DNA from: Acanthochromis polyacanthus
Lineage: Eukaryota > Chordata > Actinopteri > Pomacentridae
DNA: 64,000 nt
Assembly (NCBI RefSeq): GCF_021347895.1
Contig: NC_067120.1
Span: 23,235,361 to 23,299,360 of the forward strand
Reading direction: 5' to 3'
This document shows positions 1 to 9,827 of this stretch, piece after piece; positions within the stretch are counted from its first letter, which is position 1; each line of letters begins with the position of its first letter. The notes beneath the pieces were generated by a model that was not told the origin of the DNA, ran no database searches, and saw only the letters and a program-made list of their open reading frames with translations. Made by a program: the position numbers and the translations under genes.

Positions 1-583
1 ATTCCACTAATCACCGCTGCTGCCATAAAAGACCGGTTCAGTCATCTATTCTCCACCAGATTGTTGCACTAGACTTCTCAGTCAGTCATCGTCTTGTTAA
101 CATAGATTCTGCTGTGTGTTTTTCGATGTTATTAATGTTGTTCTCCTCTGCCTGCCTAGGACCAGGTGTCCAGGCTCCCGTTTCTGCTGAGACCTGTCTG
201 CTCTTGCTCTGAATCCTTCGGACCCTGCCGTTCTGGACCCCTTCCCTGGTTTCCCATCTTCCTGCCTCCTGGTGACTCTCGGACCCCGCCAGACCTCCAC
301 AATTCCCCCCACCATGGACCTCCTGGAAGCACCAGCCGCCAGGGATCCGCATAACATCTGCCGCCGCACTCTGCTCCCCTCCGGAGCCCCCCACGGCTGC
401 CGATCCCCGGCTTCCCTCCACCTCCGCAGCCGGAACCCTTCATCCGCCGCCGCTGCGTTCCTGGACCTTCACCCTTGACCATACTCACTCCTCCCCTCCT
501 CCAATAAACCTGTTCATACCCTATTCTGCCTCGGTAGCACGGTTCTACGCTCGAGTCCAGACCAACACACACTACACCTGACA
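1..583 (+). repeat. 3' part of a Gypsy-type LTR (5' end outside window)
   Basis: The stretch ends in CCTGACA, carries an AATAAA polyadenylation signal at 503-508 about 75 bases before that end, and has a CATAAAA motif near its start, as expected for U3-R-U5 of an LTR. No coding region follows at 584, so this looks like a solo LTR or an LTR end. The proline-rich open frames on both strands here are low-complexity readings of LTR sequence. The family is inferred; the 5' terminus is not in the window. Confidence 0.5.
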
Positions 584-978
584 GGAGTACACTGTTCATG
601 TACCATCAAATCAGACAGGGAAGACTTCCCCTCCACACTCCATCCCCAGCCCACTCCTAAAAATCACAGCAGAATGTGAGCTGACAAGAAACAATGGGAA
701 AAAAAAATGTTTTCAGCACATTTTGAAATGTGTGTGAGTGTTTGAAGCTACACTAGCTTAATTCCAAGATTTTTTTTCTGTATGACTAGTTTAAAAAAAA
801 TAATAATTTCAGCTTACCCAGCTGGAATTGCTTGAAATCAGAAATGTGTATACTTAGAGTAAAATAGAATATTTTGTAAAGAATCTTTTTTTAAAAAGTC
901 CCACTTCTTATTAATGGAAGCACACAGTACTGGTCTTCTATCCAGTAAGTATTTGAGGCACTTTGATTAAAATGATAG
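584..978. other. Unassigned AT-rich spacer
   Basis: No gene, repeat family or structured element recognised. Confidence 0.5.
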
Positions 979-1571
979 TGTTACAGCCACCAGTATTGGT
1001 GGGCCGTTTGTTTTGAGGTGGTGTCCTGTAGGGCCTTTGTGTGGGAGCAATTTATGTGTGGGTTCAGCTGGGTTATTGCAGAGTCTCCCCGCCCTTCAAC
1101 CTTCCGGACTGGGCCACCCTCCAGCTCCTCCTCCTTGGACCAATCAGAGGCAGCCAGGCACCACACCTGCAACCCATATACAGTGCCTTGTGAAAGTATT
1201 CGGCCCCCTTGAACTTTTCAACCTTTCGCCACATTTCAGGCTTCAAACATAAAGATAGAAAATTTTAATTTTTTGTCAAGAATCAACAACAATTGGAACA
1301 CAATCGTGAAGTGGAATGAAATTTATTGGATATTTTATACTTTTTTAACAAATAAAAAACTGAAAAGTGGGGCGTGCAATATTATTCGGCCCCTTTACTT
1401 TCAGTGCAGCAAACTGACTCCAGAAGTTCAGTGAGGATCTCTGAATGATCCAATGTTGTCCTAAATGACTGATGATGATAAATAGAATCCACCTGTGTGT
1501 AATCAAGTCTCCGTATAAATGCACCTGCTCTGTGATAGTCTCAGGGTTCTGTTTAAAGTGCAGAGAGCATC

Positions 1572-2588
1572 ATGAAGACCAAGGAACACACCAGACAGGT
1601 CCCAAATACTGTTGTGGAGAAGTTTAAAGCCGGATTTGGATACAAAAAGATTTCCCAAGCTTTAAACATCTCAAGGAGCACTGTGCAAGCAATCATATTG
1701 AAATGGAAGGAATATCAGACCACTGCAAATCTATCAAGACCCGGCCGTCCCTCTAAACTTTCACCTCCAACAAGAAGACTGATCAGAGATGCAGCCAAGA
1801 GGCCCATGATCACTCTGGATGAACTGCAGAGATCTACAGCTGAGGTGGGAGAGTCTGTCCATAGGACAACAATCAGTCGTACACTGTACAAATCTGGCCT
1901 TTATGGAAGAGTGGCAAGAAGAAAGCCATTTCTCAAAGATATCCATAAAAAGTCTTGTTTGAAGTTTGTCACAAGTCACCTGGGAGACACACCAAACATG
2001 TGGAAGAAGGTGCTCTGGTCAGATGAAACCAAAATCCAACTTTTTGGCCACAATGCAAAACGATATGTTTGGCGTAAAAGCAACACAGCTCATCACCCTG
2101 AACACACCATCCCCACTGTCAAACATGGTGGTGGCAGCCTCATGGTTTGGGCCTGCTTTTCTTCAGCAGGGACAGGGAAGATGGTTAAAATTGATGGGAA
2201 GATGAATGGAGCCAAATACAGGACCATTCTGGAAGAAAACCTGTTGGAGTCTGCAAAAGACCTGAGACTGGGATGGAGATTTATCTTCCAACAGGAAAAT
2301 GATCCAAAACATAAAGCCAAATCTACAATGGAATGGTTCACAAATAAACGTATCCAGGTGTTAGAATGGCCAAGTCAAAGTCCAGACCTGAATCCAATCG
2401 AGAATCTGTGGGCAGAGCTGAAGACTGCTGTTCACAAACGCTCTCCATCCAACCTCACTGAGCTCCAGCTGTTTTGCAAGAAAGAATGGGCAAGAATTTC
2501 AGTCTCTCGATGTGCAAAACTGATAGAGACATACCCCAAGCGACTTGCAGCTGTAATTGCAGCAAAAGGTGACGCTACAAAGTATTAA
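1572..2588 (+). CDS. Tc1-like transposase (full length, active-site substitution)
   Basis: The 338-codon ORF has the usual Tc1 transposase length (about 340). Residues 10-50 form the paired-like helix-turn-helix ([16 protein letters not shown]), and GRPSKLSPP near 58 is the GRPR-like linker. The DDE core has D151 in WSDETK and E277 in NPIENLW. The second acidic position, normally Asp in QQDNDPKH, reads QQENDPKH (E242) here. The enzyme would cut and paste DNA at TA sites in the nucleus, but this Glu probably impairs metal coordination. The ATG is just after the 5' terminal region and the ORF ends at the 3' terminal repeat. Reading frame is otherwise intact. Confidence 0.9.
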   Translation: MKTKEHTRQVPNTVVEKFKAGFGYKKISQALNISRSTVQAIILKWKEYQTTANLSRPGRPSKLSPPTRRLIRDAAKRPMITLDELQRSTAEVGESVHRTTISRTLYKSGLYGRVARRKPFLKDIHKKSCLKFVTSHLGDTPNMWKKVLWSDETKIQLFGHNAKRYVWRKSNTAHHPEHTIPTVKHGGGSLMVWACFSSAGTGKMVKIDGKMNGAKYRTILEENLLESAKDLRLGWRFIFQQENDPKHKAKSTMEWFTNKRIQVLEWPSQSPDLNPIENLWAELKTAVHKRSPSNLTELQLFCKKEWARISVSRCAKLIETYPKRLAAVIAAKGDATKY

Positions 2589-2619
2589 TGCAAAGGGGCT
2601 GAATAATATTGCACGCCCC

Positions 2620-3241
2620 CAATTTTAACCATCTTCCCTGTCCCTGCTGAAGAAAAGCAGGCCCAAACCATGAGGCTGCCACCACCATGTTTGACAGTGG
2701 GGATGGTGTGTTCAGGGTGATGAGCTGTGTTGCTTTTACGCCAAACATATCATTTTGCATTGTGGCCAAGAAGTTGGATTTTGGTTTCATCTGACCAGAG
2801 CACCTTCTTCCACATGTTTGGTGTGTCTCCCAGGTGGCTTGTGGCAAACTTCAAACAAGACTTTTTATGGATATCTTTGAGAAATGGCTTTCTTCTTGCC
2901 ACTCTTCCATAAAGGCCAGATTTGTACAGTGTACGACTGATTGTTGTCCTATGGACAGACTCTCCCACCTCAGCTGTAGATCTCTGCAGTTCATCCAGAG
3001 TGATCATGGGCCTCTTGGCTGCATCTCTGATCAGTCTTCTTGTTGGAGGTGAAAGTTTAGAGGGACGGCCGGGTCTTGATAGATTTGCAGTGGTCTGATA
3101 CTCCTTCCATTTCAATATGATTGCTTGCACAGTGCTCCTTGAGATGTTTAAAGCTTGGGAAATCTTTTTGTATCCAAATCCGGCTTTAAACTTCTCCACA
3201 ACAGTATTTGGGACCTGCCTGGTGTGTTCCTTGGTCTTCAT
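2620..3241 (-). pseudogene. Truncated inverted copy of the same Tc1 transposase
   Basis: This is the N-terminal two thirds of the transposase encoded at 1572-2588, inverted. It is open for 163 codons, then CGA (Arg164) has become TGA, a CpG-type transition. Homology continues in frame past the stop to the junction at about 2620, where the copy ends without its last ~130 codons. F157 is Leu and V133 is Ala relative to the other copy. The 90-codon open frame ending near 2847 is an out-of-frame reading of this copy. Confidence 0.85.
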
Positions 3242-4253
3242 GATGCTCTCTGCACTTTAAACAGAACCCTGAGACTATCACAGAGCAGGTGCATTTATAC
3301 GGAGACTTGATTACACACAGGTGGATTCTATTTATCATCATCAGTCATTTAGGACAACATTGGATCATTCAGAGATCCTCACTGAACTTCTGGAGTCAGT
3401 TTGCTGCACTGAAAGTAAAGGGGCCGAATAATATTGCACGCCCCACTTTTCAGTTTTTTATTTGTTAAAAAAGTATAAAATATCCAATAAATTTCATTCC
3501 ACTTCACGATTGTGTTCCAATTGTTGTTGATTCTTGACAAAAAATTAAAATTTTCTATCTTTATGTTTGAAGCCTGAAATGTGGCGAAAGGTTGAAAAAT
3601 TCAAGGGGGCCGAATACTTTCACAAGGCACTGTAGCTGCCACCAATGCCATTAGTCTTGGTGGCTGGTACTTTGACCAGTCCACCCTGGTGCCTCTTTGT
3701 GTGTGGAACTTTGTTTGTGTTTCGGTCTGCAGGTATGTGTGGTGGGTTGGCGGGTACCGCAGACACTTCGGTTGGTAGATACTCCTGGTGGGTTCTGCTG
3801 ACACTTTGGGTTTCTGTTGGCGACTGCTACCTTGGTGTGGAGCCTACGGTGGGGCAGCGACTGGGGCTCCCATTCAGCAGCCTGCCACTTTAGTGAAGAA
3901 GCCACTCTGTGTTTAGTCTTTGTGAACTGTGAAATCAATGAGTGTGAGGCACCAGTTTTGTTTCGTTCGTTTGTACACCTTTTGTATTAGTTTTTATTCC
4001 TGGTGATGGGTGTTGCTTCTGTAGTTCGGTTTGGCTAGGGAGTTTAGTTGTTTTCTTTGTTAGCTTAGTTACAAACTCTGTTAGCCCTCGTTATGTTTTA
4101 TTCCGTTCTTTGTTTTAGCAACACCCACCAGTCTTATGTTTTATTGTCACTTTTACGTTCCTTTGCTACTAAGCAATAAATCCCTTAACCTAAACCAATA
4201 ACACCTGGTATTTTTGTTGCATCCAGCCAACCCCTAGTGGTTGGATCGTAACA

Positions 4254-6539
4254 GAGTTTTTATTGGTGGATGGATAAAGCAATGTGTTTCGACTCAGATT
4301 ATTCATCTGGGTGACACCCTGGATGAAGACCAACACTAAGGCCTTCCACTGATAAGAAGTGGGACAGTCATTATGTTTTCATCTGGCCTTATTCTTGAGG
4401 ATCACCTGATTTTGTATTACTTTGCTCATTAGCTTGGCCCAGTGTAGCACTTTTTAGTTTAGTTAGTTTTTTTGTATTTATAAAATATTTTGTGTTGTTC
4501 CCAGATGCCCAAAGAGTTTTTTTACAAATTGAAAATAATGAATTTTTCTGACTACCTCGACTCGCAAATAAAAATTTACCCTCAAAAATGCCAAACAGCC
4601 TATGTTCTTCCACTAATCATTGTTTTATTTAGAAAACAAGTTCAGTTCGCGCTGATGATGTGCTCAGTTACATATAATCTTCTGCGATAAATAAGTAAAG
4701 AAATAAAAGCAATAATATTTGCTCAGAAAGATAAGAATATTGTAAAATAAATAAATAAATAAATAAACTGTTTTGAGGATACAAACATTATCCATGAAAC
4801 ACAACATAAGTGACTTGCTTTGTCTTGAGATTTTTATCTCTCCAAAAATGATTCATCCCACTGAAAGTAGACAATCAGGCATTGGTTTGATACCAGATGA
4901 TGTTTTACAGTGTATGTTGAATTCTCAATATGTAATGTTGAAACAAGGCCAGTGTAGGAATACTGCGAAGGCCTCTGGAATTCCTGAGCTGACGAAACTC
5001 AGATAAGCTCTCCAGCACTCTTTCTCTCTCTACAGGAGGATTGGGACAGTGTATTTCTGTGTACGTTTCATCCACAGGGATGGAGATCCCTACACCTGGA
5101 GGAACCTTTTCTGTTGAGAGACAATAACTATCACTTTATGCTTAAATGTTTTGTTGGACAAACACCTTATTTTTGCTCTAACCAAATCCCCCCTCCCCTC
5201 TCGGGAATGCACTCTCAGAGACATCGCTGCCTGGCTCCAAAGTCATAAAATTTATGACCCTGCTGCAGAAGAGCACATGAAGAACAGAGACAGACACTCT
5301 CTCTTTAACCGATATAAAGGACACTGGTCAAAATTGATATTTCTGATATGTATTTTGTTTTTCAGCTTTACCAAAAGTTCTGACAGTGCTTCATCGTTAA
5401 CCTATTCAAAATTCACACTTCTATGCCTTACGGAAGCTGATTTATTAATTTGTGATGTTAATCTGATTTCTTCTTTCTCCGACTTCCTATTTTGGTTGAA
5501 TGATGACCATTGTATTTACTTATTACCAAATGTCTGACTTCTTGTTATATTTTCACTGTGATATATATTTTTAATGTCATAAACATAAACATATAGTTAA
5601 GAATGGAATAATTCACATAATTTTACACACGTTTCCCTTTCACAACTGAATCTGGTGAAGGAATAGACAGATCGCATTTTAATCGTTTAATATCCCAATG
5701 TTTTAATTCCTTCTGGAGTAGTTTTCCATCTCTCTCCATCTCTCCTCTTTGAGAACAAAGGAAGAGTCAAATTCCACCAGAGATTCGCGCCAAAAAGTTC
5801 CTCTCTCCGCCCTATGCCGGCCCCCAGGGGTCTTAAATTCGACTGAGCCCACATCAGCTCTCTCTTCTCTTACCCTCTCCTTCCGTCTCTGGGACCCATG
5901 TCAGGGTTTCCCACTATTTCCTTCTAAAGCGTGTTTTTTTCTATCTCCTAAAGTTCGAAGTTCCAAAGTTTGTTAGCTATTAATCCTTTCATTTTTTTGT
6001 AACTTAATTTAGACATTTTGCTCAATTTTAAGCCGACTTTATGCGTTTTAATCTGAAGAACAGATTCAGAACCAGCATTTATTTTTCTTAATCTGAGCAG
6101 TTTTTCATCGACACCCGTTTTTCTTGGCTAAGGCCTGAGAACCATCATTTTTAAATCAAGCGGCATTCAGCTGTGATCTCCGGAAACCTGCTGGAACAGG
6201 TCCATTTGGGCGGAACCGATCAACCAACAGCAGGACAACGAAATGGTGCCAGAAGACCATACCACCTTCGGGAACCAAAGACGTCCAGAGGCGTGGTACA
6301 GCGTTACAGGCTCGTATAGTCCCAGCTCATGACGGTTCACTACAGTAAAATCCAGCTGAGCTTCCTCTGATTCCATTCTATGGGTGATGTACTAACCGCT
6401 TGGTCAGTTAATTCATTTAATCAGTTTATTCGTTTACAAATGATTAATTCTTAATCCAAATTACCGGTTACCTCGTCAAGTTAGCTCTGGCTCTTCTCTC
6501 ACCATATCTCCAGTCTCCCACTGTACACACACACCCAGA
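4254..6539. other. No recognised gene; possible old LTR debris
   Basis: Several short open frames (for example 5151-5537 and 5749-5976, both plus) show no family I recognise. TGGTGCCAGAAG near 6244 and TGGTGCCCCAATTATTAATA near 6901 resemble primer-binding sites, and the sequence around 6720-6950 has an LTR-like look, but no matching repeat pair was found. I do not call a gene. Confidence 0.3.
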
Positions 6540-6690
<151 letters not shown>

Positions 6691-7055
6691 CATATCTGCC
6701 TTGTATATAGTTCACTTGTCCTTATTTTAATAGAATAGTCAATAAATACATTCATTTTAGACCAAAGTACAGTTTCGAGTGTTTCATTGTGCAAGAGTGT
6801 GGTCCCTTTAACGAGAATTCAACCCTTTTTGATATGAGAAATTTTAATTAATAATTCTTTTTATTCATTTTCTAATTCATTTTTCCTTGCATAAGTAAGG
6901 TGGTGCCCCAATTATTAATAACGAGAGCGAAATTATAACATAGTATCCCCTACACCAGGATATTATGAAGATGTTTTGTGTATCCTGAAATTAAATTGTC
7001 TTTGTTTATTCCATAATGGAAGACAAGCAGAATCTGGATACATTTGGAAACTCAC

Positions 7056-7173
7056 AGAAAAGAGTTTGAAGAGCGGATACTGGAAAACCTTCCATTTCTT
7101 GTCCTTGTAAGCAATCATTGGAACATTCACGTTGCTGAGATATTGGGAGAACAGGAGGATCAGAGAGACTGTG
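7056..7173 (-). CDS. SLC23 family transporter, exon (fifth of five seen)
   Basis: On the minus strand an acceptor (ttttccccacag) precedes 7173 and a donor (gtgagt) follows 7056. The exon starts with the third base of a codon; with the CT left by exon 20832-21013 it makes CTC (Leu), giving a join reading HWGIAALTVSLILLFSQYL. This is the conserved membrane segment of NAT/NCS2 symporters with the FSQYL signature, followed by a loop ending FKLFS. The 118-bp length is 1+117, so the frame closes on a codon boundary. The exons for the remaining C-terminal half were not found at lower coordinates and probably lie beyond the window. Confidence 0.85.
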
Positions 7174-7608
7174 CTGTGGGGAAAACAGAACACAGGATGA
7201 GATATGTCAGTCACAGTCATTTACCCCAAGGTCTGGCCTTCACTCCCAGCTATGAGTGTCATTGTACTTAAGTATGGCATGCTTCCATATATCACTGTTA
7301 GAAGGAGGTCAGAACGAGTAAAAACACATCATTTTACACAATACATGACACTGGAAAAGGTTTTTTTTTTTTTGGTAAGTAAAAGCATTGGTGCGGCAAA
7401 GGTGGCCATTAGAATATAAAGCACTCATTTCCTGAATTTGAATGGCATTTCATGCTGTGCTTGTAACAGTTCATGGTGCGCTTGAACACACTGCACATTG
7501 TGCATGAAATTCTGTTTAAGACCAGGAGTGTCATGGGGCATGTTGTTTTCAGTGGGAAAATTGGGTGAATAGCAAGGCAAGGCCTAGTTTTCGGAATAAA
7601 AAACGATA

Positions 7609-7969
7609 CACTGCCATTCAAAAGTTTGAGGTCACATAAAAATGCCCTTACTTTTGAAAGAAAATATTTTTTTTCAATGAAAATAAAATTAATCAGAATT
7701 ACAGTTTAGACACTGTTAATGTGGTAAATGGCTATTCTACCTGGAAGCAGCTGATTTTTAATGGAATACTTCCATAGGGGTACAGAGGAACATTTCCAGC
7801 AACCATCACTCCTGTGTTCTAATGCTGTGTTGTGTTAGCTAATGGTGTTGAAAGGCTAATTGATGATTAGAAAACTCTTGTGCAATTATGTTGGCACATG
7901 AATGAAAATGTGAGTTTTCATGGATAACATGAAATTGCCTGGGTTACCCCAAAATTTTGAACAGTAGTG
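7609..7969. mobile_element. Tc1-type MITE, family A, copy 1
   Basis: Termini CACTGCCATTCAAAAGTTTG and a complementary ACAGTAGTG lie between TA dinucleotides (7607-7608, 7970-7971). The 361-bp body has no coding capacity. Four more copies of the same family lie at 17114-19114, 27883-28150, 43957-45865 and 51158-51517. Mobilised by a Tc1 transposase in trans (family inference from TA and termini). Confidence 0.85.
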
Positions 7970-8413
7970 TAAATTATTATTTCGGAGAAAAAAAATTCTT
8001 GTCCGCTCTCAGCTTCATTGTGTTTCACATGCAGTATGAGAAAGTCCTTCAAATTATTGTGAACATTTACACTCTACACACCTTGACCCCCACACAGTAG
8101 GAGCAAAAGCAATATAGTCAGATGTTAGGAACAAAAGATGTGTTCTTTGATCTTACGTCACTGTAAAACACTTTGGTCATCCTTTGGGCTGTTGCAAAGG
8201 GCTGGAGAAATAAACTTTGATTGAACTTTGATTGATTGATGACTATTAGCCAAGAGGTTTCGTTAAGGGTCACGGGAGAAAGATGCAGGAGATGGTGATT
8301 TGATATTGCGGCCATATTTTCACATTTTTTACAGCTGGAAGAATGTGAAATTCCACCTACTCAGAGTTCTCCTTCAGTGTTTTTGACATAAAACCCCATG
8401 TGTGCCACAATAT
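7970..8413. other. Spacer, no feature recognised
   Basis: AT-rich intronic DNA of the slc23 gene. A tail-like 'aaactttgattgattgatg' near 8212-8238 could be the end of a retroposon, but no body is recognisable. Confidence 0.35.
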
Positions 8414-8759
8414 TACAGTTTTTCTTAAATGCTAAAACACAAAAGCCAATCCTCTAAACGACATGACGAGTTGTCTAAACACATTTAATAAATCTAGCCC
8501 TCATTTGCCAATATCATAAACACATTTCACATGAAGACACAATTCACAAAACACAATCCTCCGTTCTCATAAATCTAAACACATTTTGCCTTAAACACAA
8601 GTTGCAAAAGAACTCTGCTCATATTCTCAAACGGAAGCTCATGTGATCCAAAATGCTTGCCACAGTCAGCAATATTTGACCACAATGAACACACCTGGCA
8701 TCATTCATTACATACAACGACTCGAAATTGAAGACACTCGTTAATGATGTGACCACACG

Positions 8760-8767
8760 TATAAAAG
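8760..8767 (+). promoter_or_regulatory. TATA box of the IS630-like transposase gene
   Basis: TATAAAAG sits 45 bases upstream of the ATG at 8812, inside the element, suggesting the transposon carries its own promoter. Confidence 0.55.
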
Positions 8768-8811
8768 CAAGTTCAGAGTGCACAGTTTGCTGAAGATTCC
8801 AAACAAACACA

Positions 8812-9194
8812 ATGGATGAAGGCAGAGTCAGGGTAAGAGGAATTCGAGTCAGAGGAGGGAGAGGAGCTGGCCATGGAGGGAGAGGAGCTGGCCATGGAGG
8901 CAGAGGAACAGGCCAACGAGGAAGAGGAGCAGGCCAACGAGGAAGAGGATTTCGAATCAGAGGAGGAAGAGGAGCAGACCAACAAGGGAGAGGAGAAAGT
9001 CCAGGAGGAAAAGAAGGTCCAGGAGGAAGAGCAAGACAACCTCGCACCATCATTACGGACGAGATGCGAGCAACAGTCATTGACCATGTCATTGTCCATG
9101 GCATGACAATGACTGAAGCAGGCCTAAGAGTCCGTCCAAACCTGAGTAGGTTCACAGTGGCCACCATTATCAGGGCATTCAGACAACACAACAG
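8812..9194 (+). pseudogene. IS630/Tc1-like transposase, exon 1 (Gly-Arg-rich N-terminus plus helix-turn-helix)
   Basis: The ATG follows the TATA box. Residues 1-80 are Gly/Arg repeats (RGAGHGGRG-like units), probably basic and nucleic-acid binding. From about residue 80 comes a helix-turn-helix of the IS630/Tc1 type (VIDHVIVHGMTMTEAGLRV, then FTVATIIRAFRQHNR). The exon ends at CAG/gtattg; 383 bp leaves two bases, AG, that pair with the first A of exon 2 to encode Arg. The open frame beyond 9194 is intron. With exon 2 and the tail at 14970-15053 the ORF was 219 codons before the Gypsy element split it. Confidence 0.7.
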
Positions 9195-9323
9195 GTATTG
9201 TACTCTATTGCTTTCTTTGTCACAATACAGTTTTACAAGCCTGTTAAAGTAGTCTATTGGTTCCATCTCAGTTGCTATTGCAAAACATCTCAATTGACAA
9301 CACATGTTACTTTCTTTCTTTAG

Positions 9324-9516
9324 AGTTGAAAGAATGCCACATAGAGGTGGGAGGGTTGCCATATTTACAGCGGCACAAGAAACCCTGATTGTGGATATGG
9401 TTCATGAGAACAACCTCATCATACTCTGGGAGATCAGAGACAAAGTCATTGCCGATAATGTCAACTTTGAGAAAATTGACGTCAGCTTGGCCACAATAGT
9501 TCTCCGGCGTCAAAAG
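9324..9516 (+). pseudogene. IS630-like transposase, exon 2, 5' part
   Basis: A pyrimidine tract and AG (9322-9323) precede the exon. It reads VERMPHRGGRVAIFTAAQET, then a second helix-turn-helix-like segment ending VLRRQK, the second half of the bipartite DNA-binding region. The frame is broken only by the Gypsy insertion after the AAAAG target (9512-9516). Confidence 0.7.
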
Positions 9517-9817
9517 TGCAGAGATCACCACCGGCCGTTAGGGGCCTCTGGTTATGCCAGGTCAGGTGGTATTGAGAGAATAAGAACCCGCTGTTGGCGG
9601 GATTATCGCTCATTCATTGTTGTTCTGGATGTTACCCATGTTATGCTGGAGTGGATGTACTGAGCTGTTCTGCCCGTTACATGTAAGTGACTCTCTATTA
9701 TCCCTGTTATGAGGAAAGTGAAGGCTTTAGCTTACGTTTCTGCCTCTGTATCGTTTTAGGGTTTCTTCATCGTTGTCATTAAAACATCTGTCTGACATCG
9801 AGAAGCGTGTTTCTTCA
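9517..9817 (+). repeat. 5' LTR of the Gypsy element
   Basis: TGCAGAGATC...GTTTCTTCA, 301 bp. An ATTAAA polyadenylation-like signal lies near 9779. GGTTTCTTCA at 9760-9769 is complementary to the ten bases just downstream of this LTR and is therefore a candidate transcript 5' end used as primer. No convincing TATA box about 30 bases upstream. Confidence 0.95.
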
Positions 9818-9827
9818 TGAAGAAACC
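9818..9827 (+). promoter_or_regulatory. Primer-binding site, candidate self-priming type
   Basis: TGAAGAAACC directly follows the LTR. It pairs over ten bases with GGTTTCTTCA at 9760-9769 inside the LTR, and forms an 18-bp perfect palindrome with the LTR end (GTTTCTTCATGAAGAAAC, 9809-9826). No match to the usual TGG-starting tRNA primer site is positioned here. In Tf1/sushi-type elements the transcript's own 5' end primes first-strand synthesis at a site like this. Confidence 0.6.

Larger units (their letters stand above)
1181..3632. mobile_element. Palindromic composite Tc1-like transposon
   Basis: Both outer ends carry the same terminal repeat, CAGTGCCTTGTGAAAGTATT, in inverted orientation, flanked by TA (1179-1180 and 3633-3634), the Tc1/mariner target. 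Inside, a plus-strand copy (1181 to about 2619) contains a complete transposase ORF and is cut 30-odd bases into its 3' terminal repeat. It is joined directly to an inverted copy of the element's 5' portion (about 2620-3632). The arms of about 1 kb are nearly identical, so this is a long inverted repeat with about 0.4 kb between arms. Confidence 0.85.
979..4253 (+). repeat. Solo LTR, interrupted by a Tc1 composite
   Basis: The left edge reads TGTTACAGCC at 979 and the right edge TCGTAACA ending at 4253, giving complementary LTR-style termini. Removing the Tc1 insert (1181-3632 plus one TA) leaves about 820 bp. An AATAAA signal lies near 4174 in the expected R region. Neither side has PBS or coding sequence, so it is a solo LTR of Ty3/Gypsy type (inference). 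I found no clean target duplication at 974-978 versus 4254-4258, so exact edges may be off by a few bases. Confidence 0.55.

Noticed and set aside
8619..9362. 247-codon minus-strand ORF
   Set aside because: Antisense of the Gly-Arg repeat exon; proline/leucine-rich artefact.
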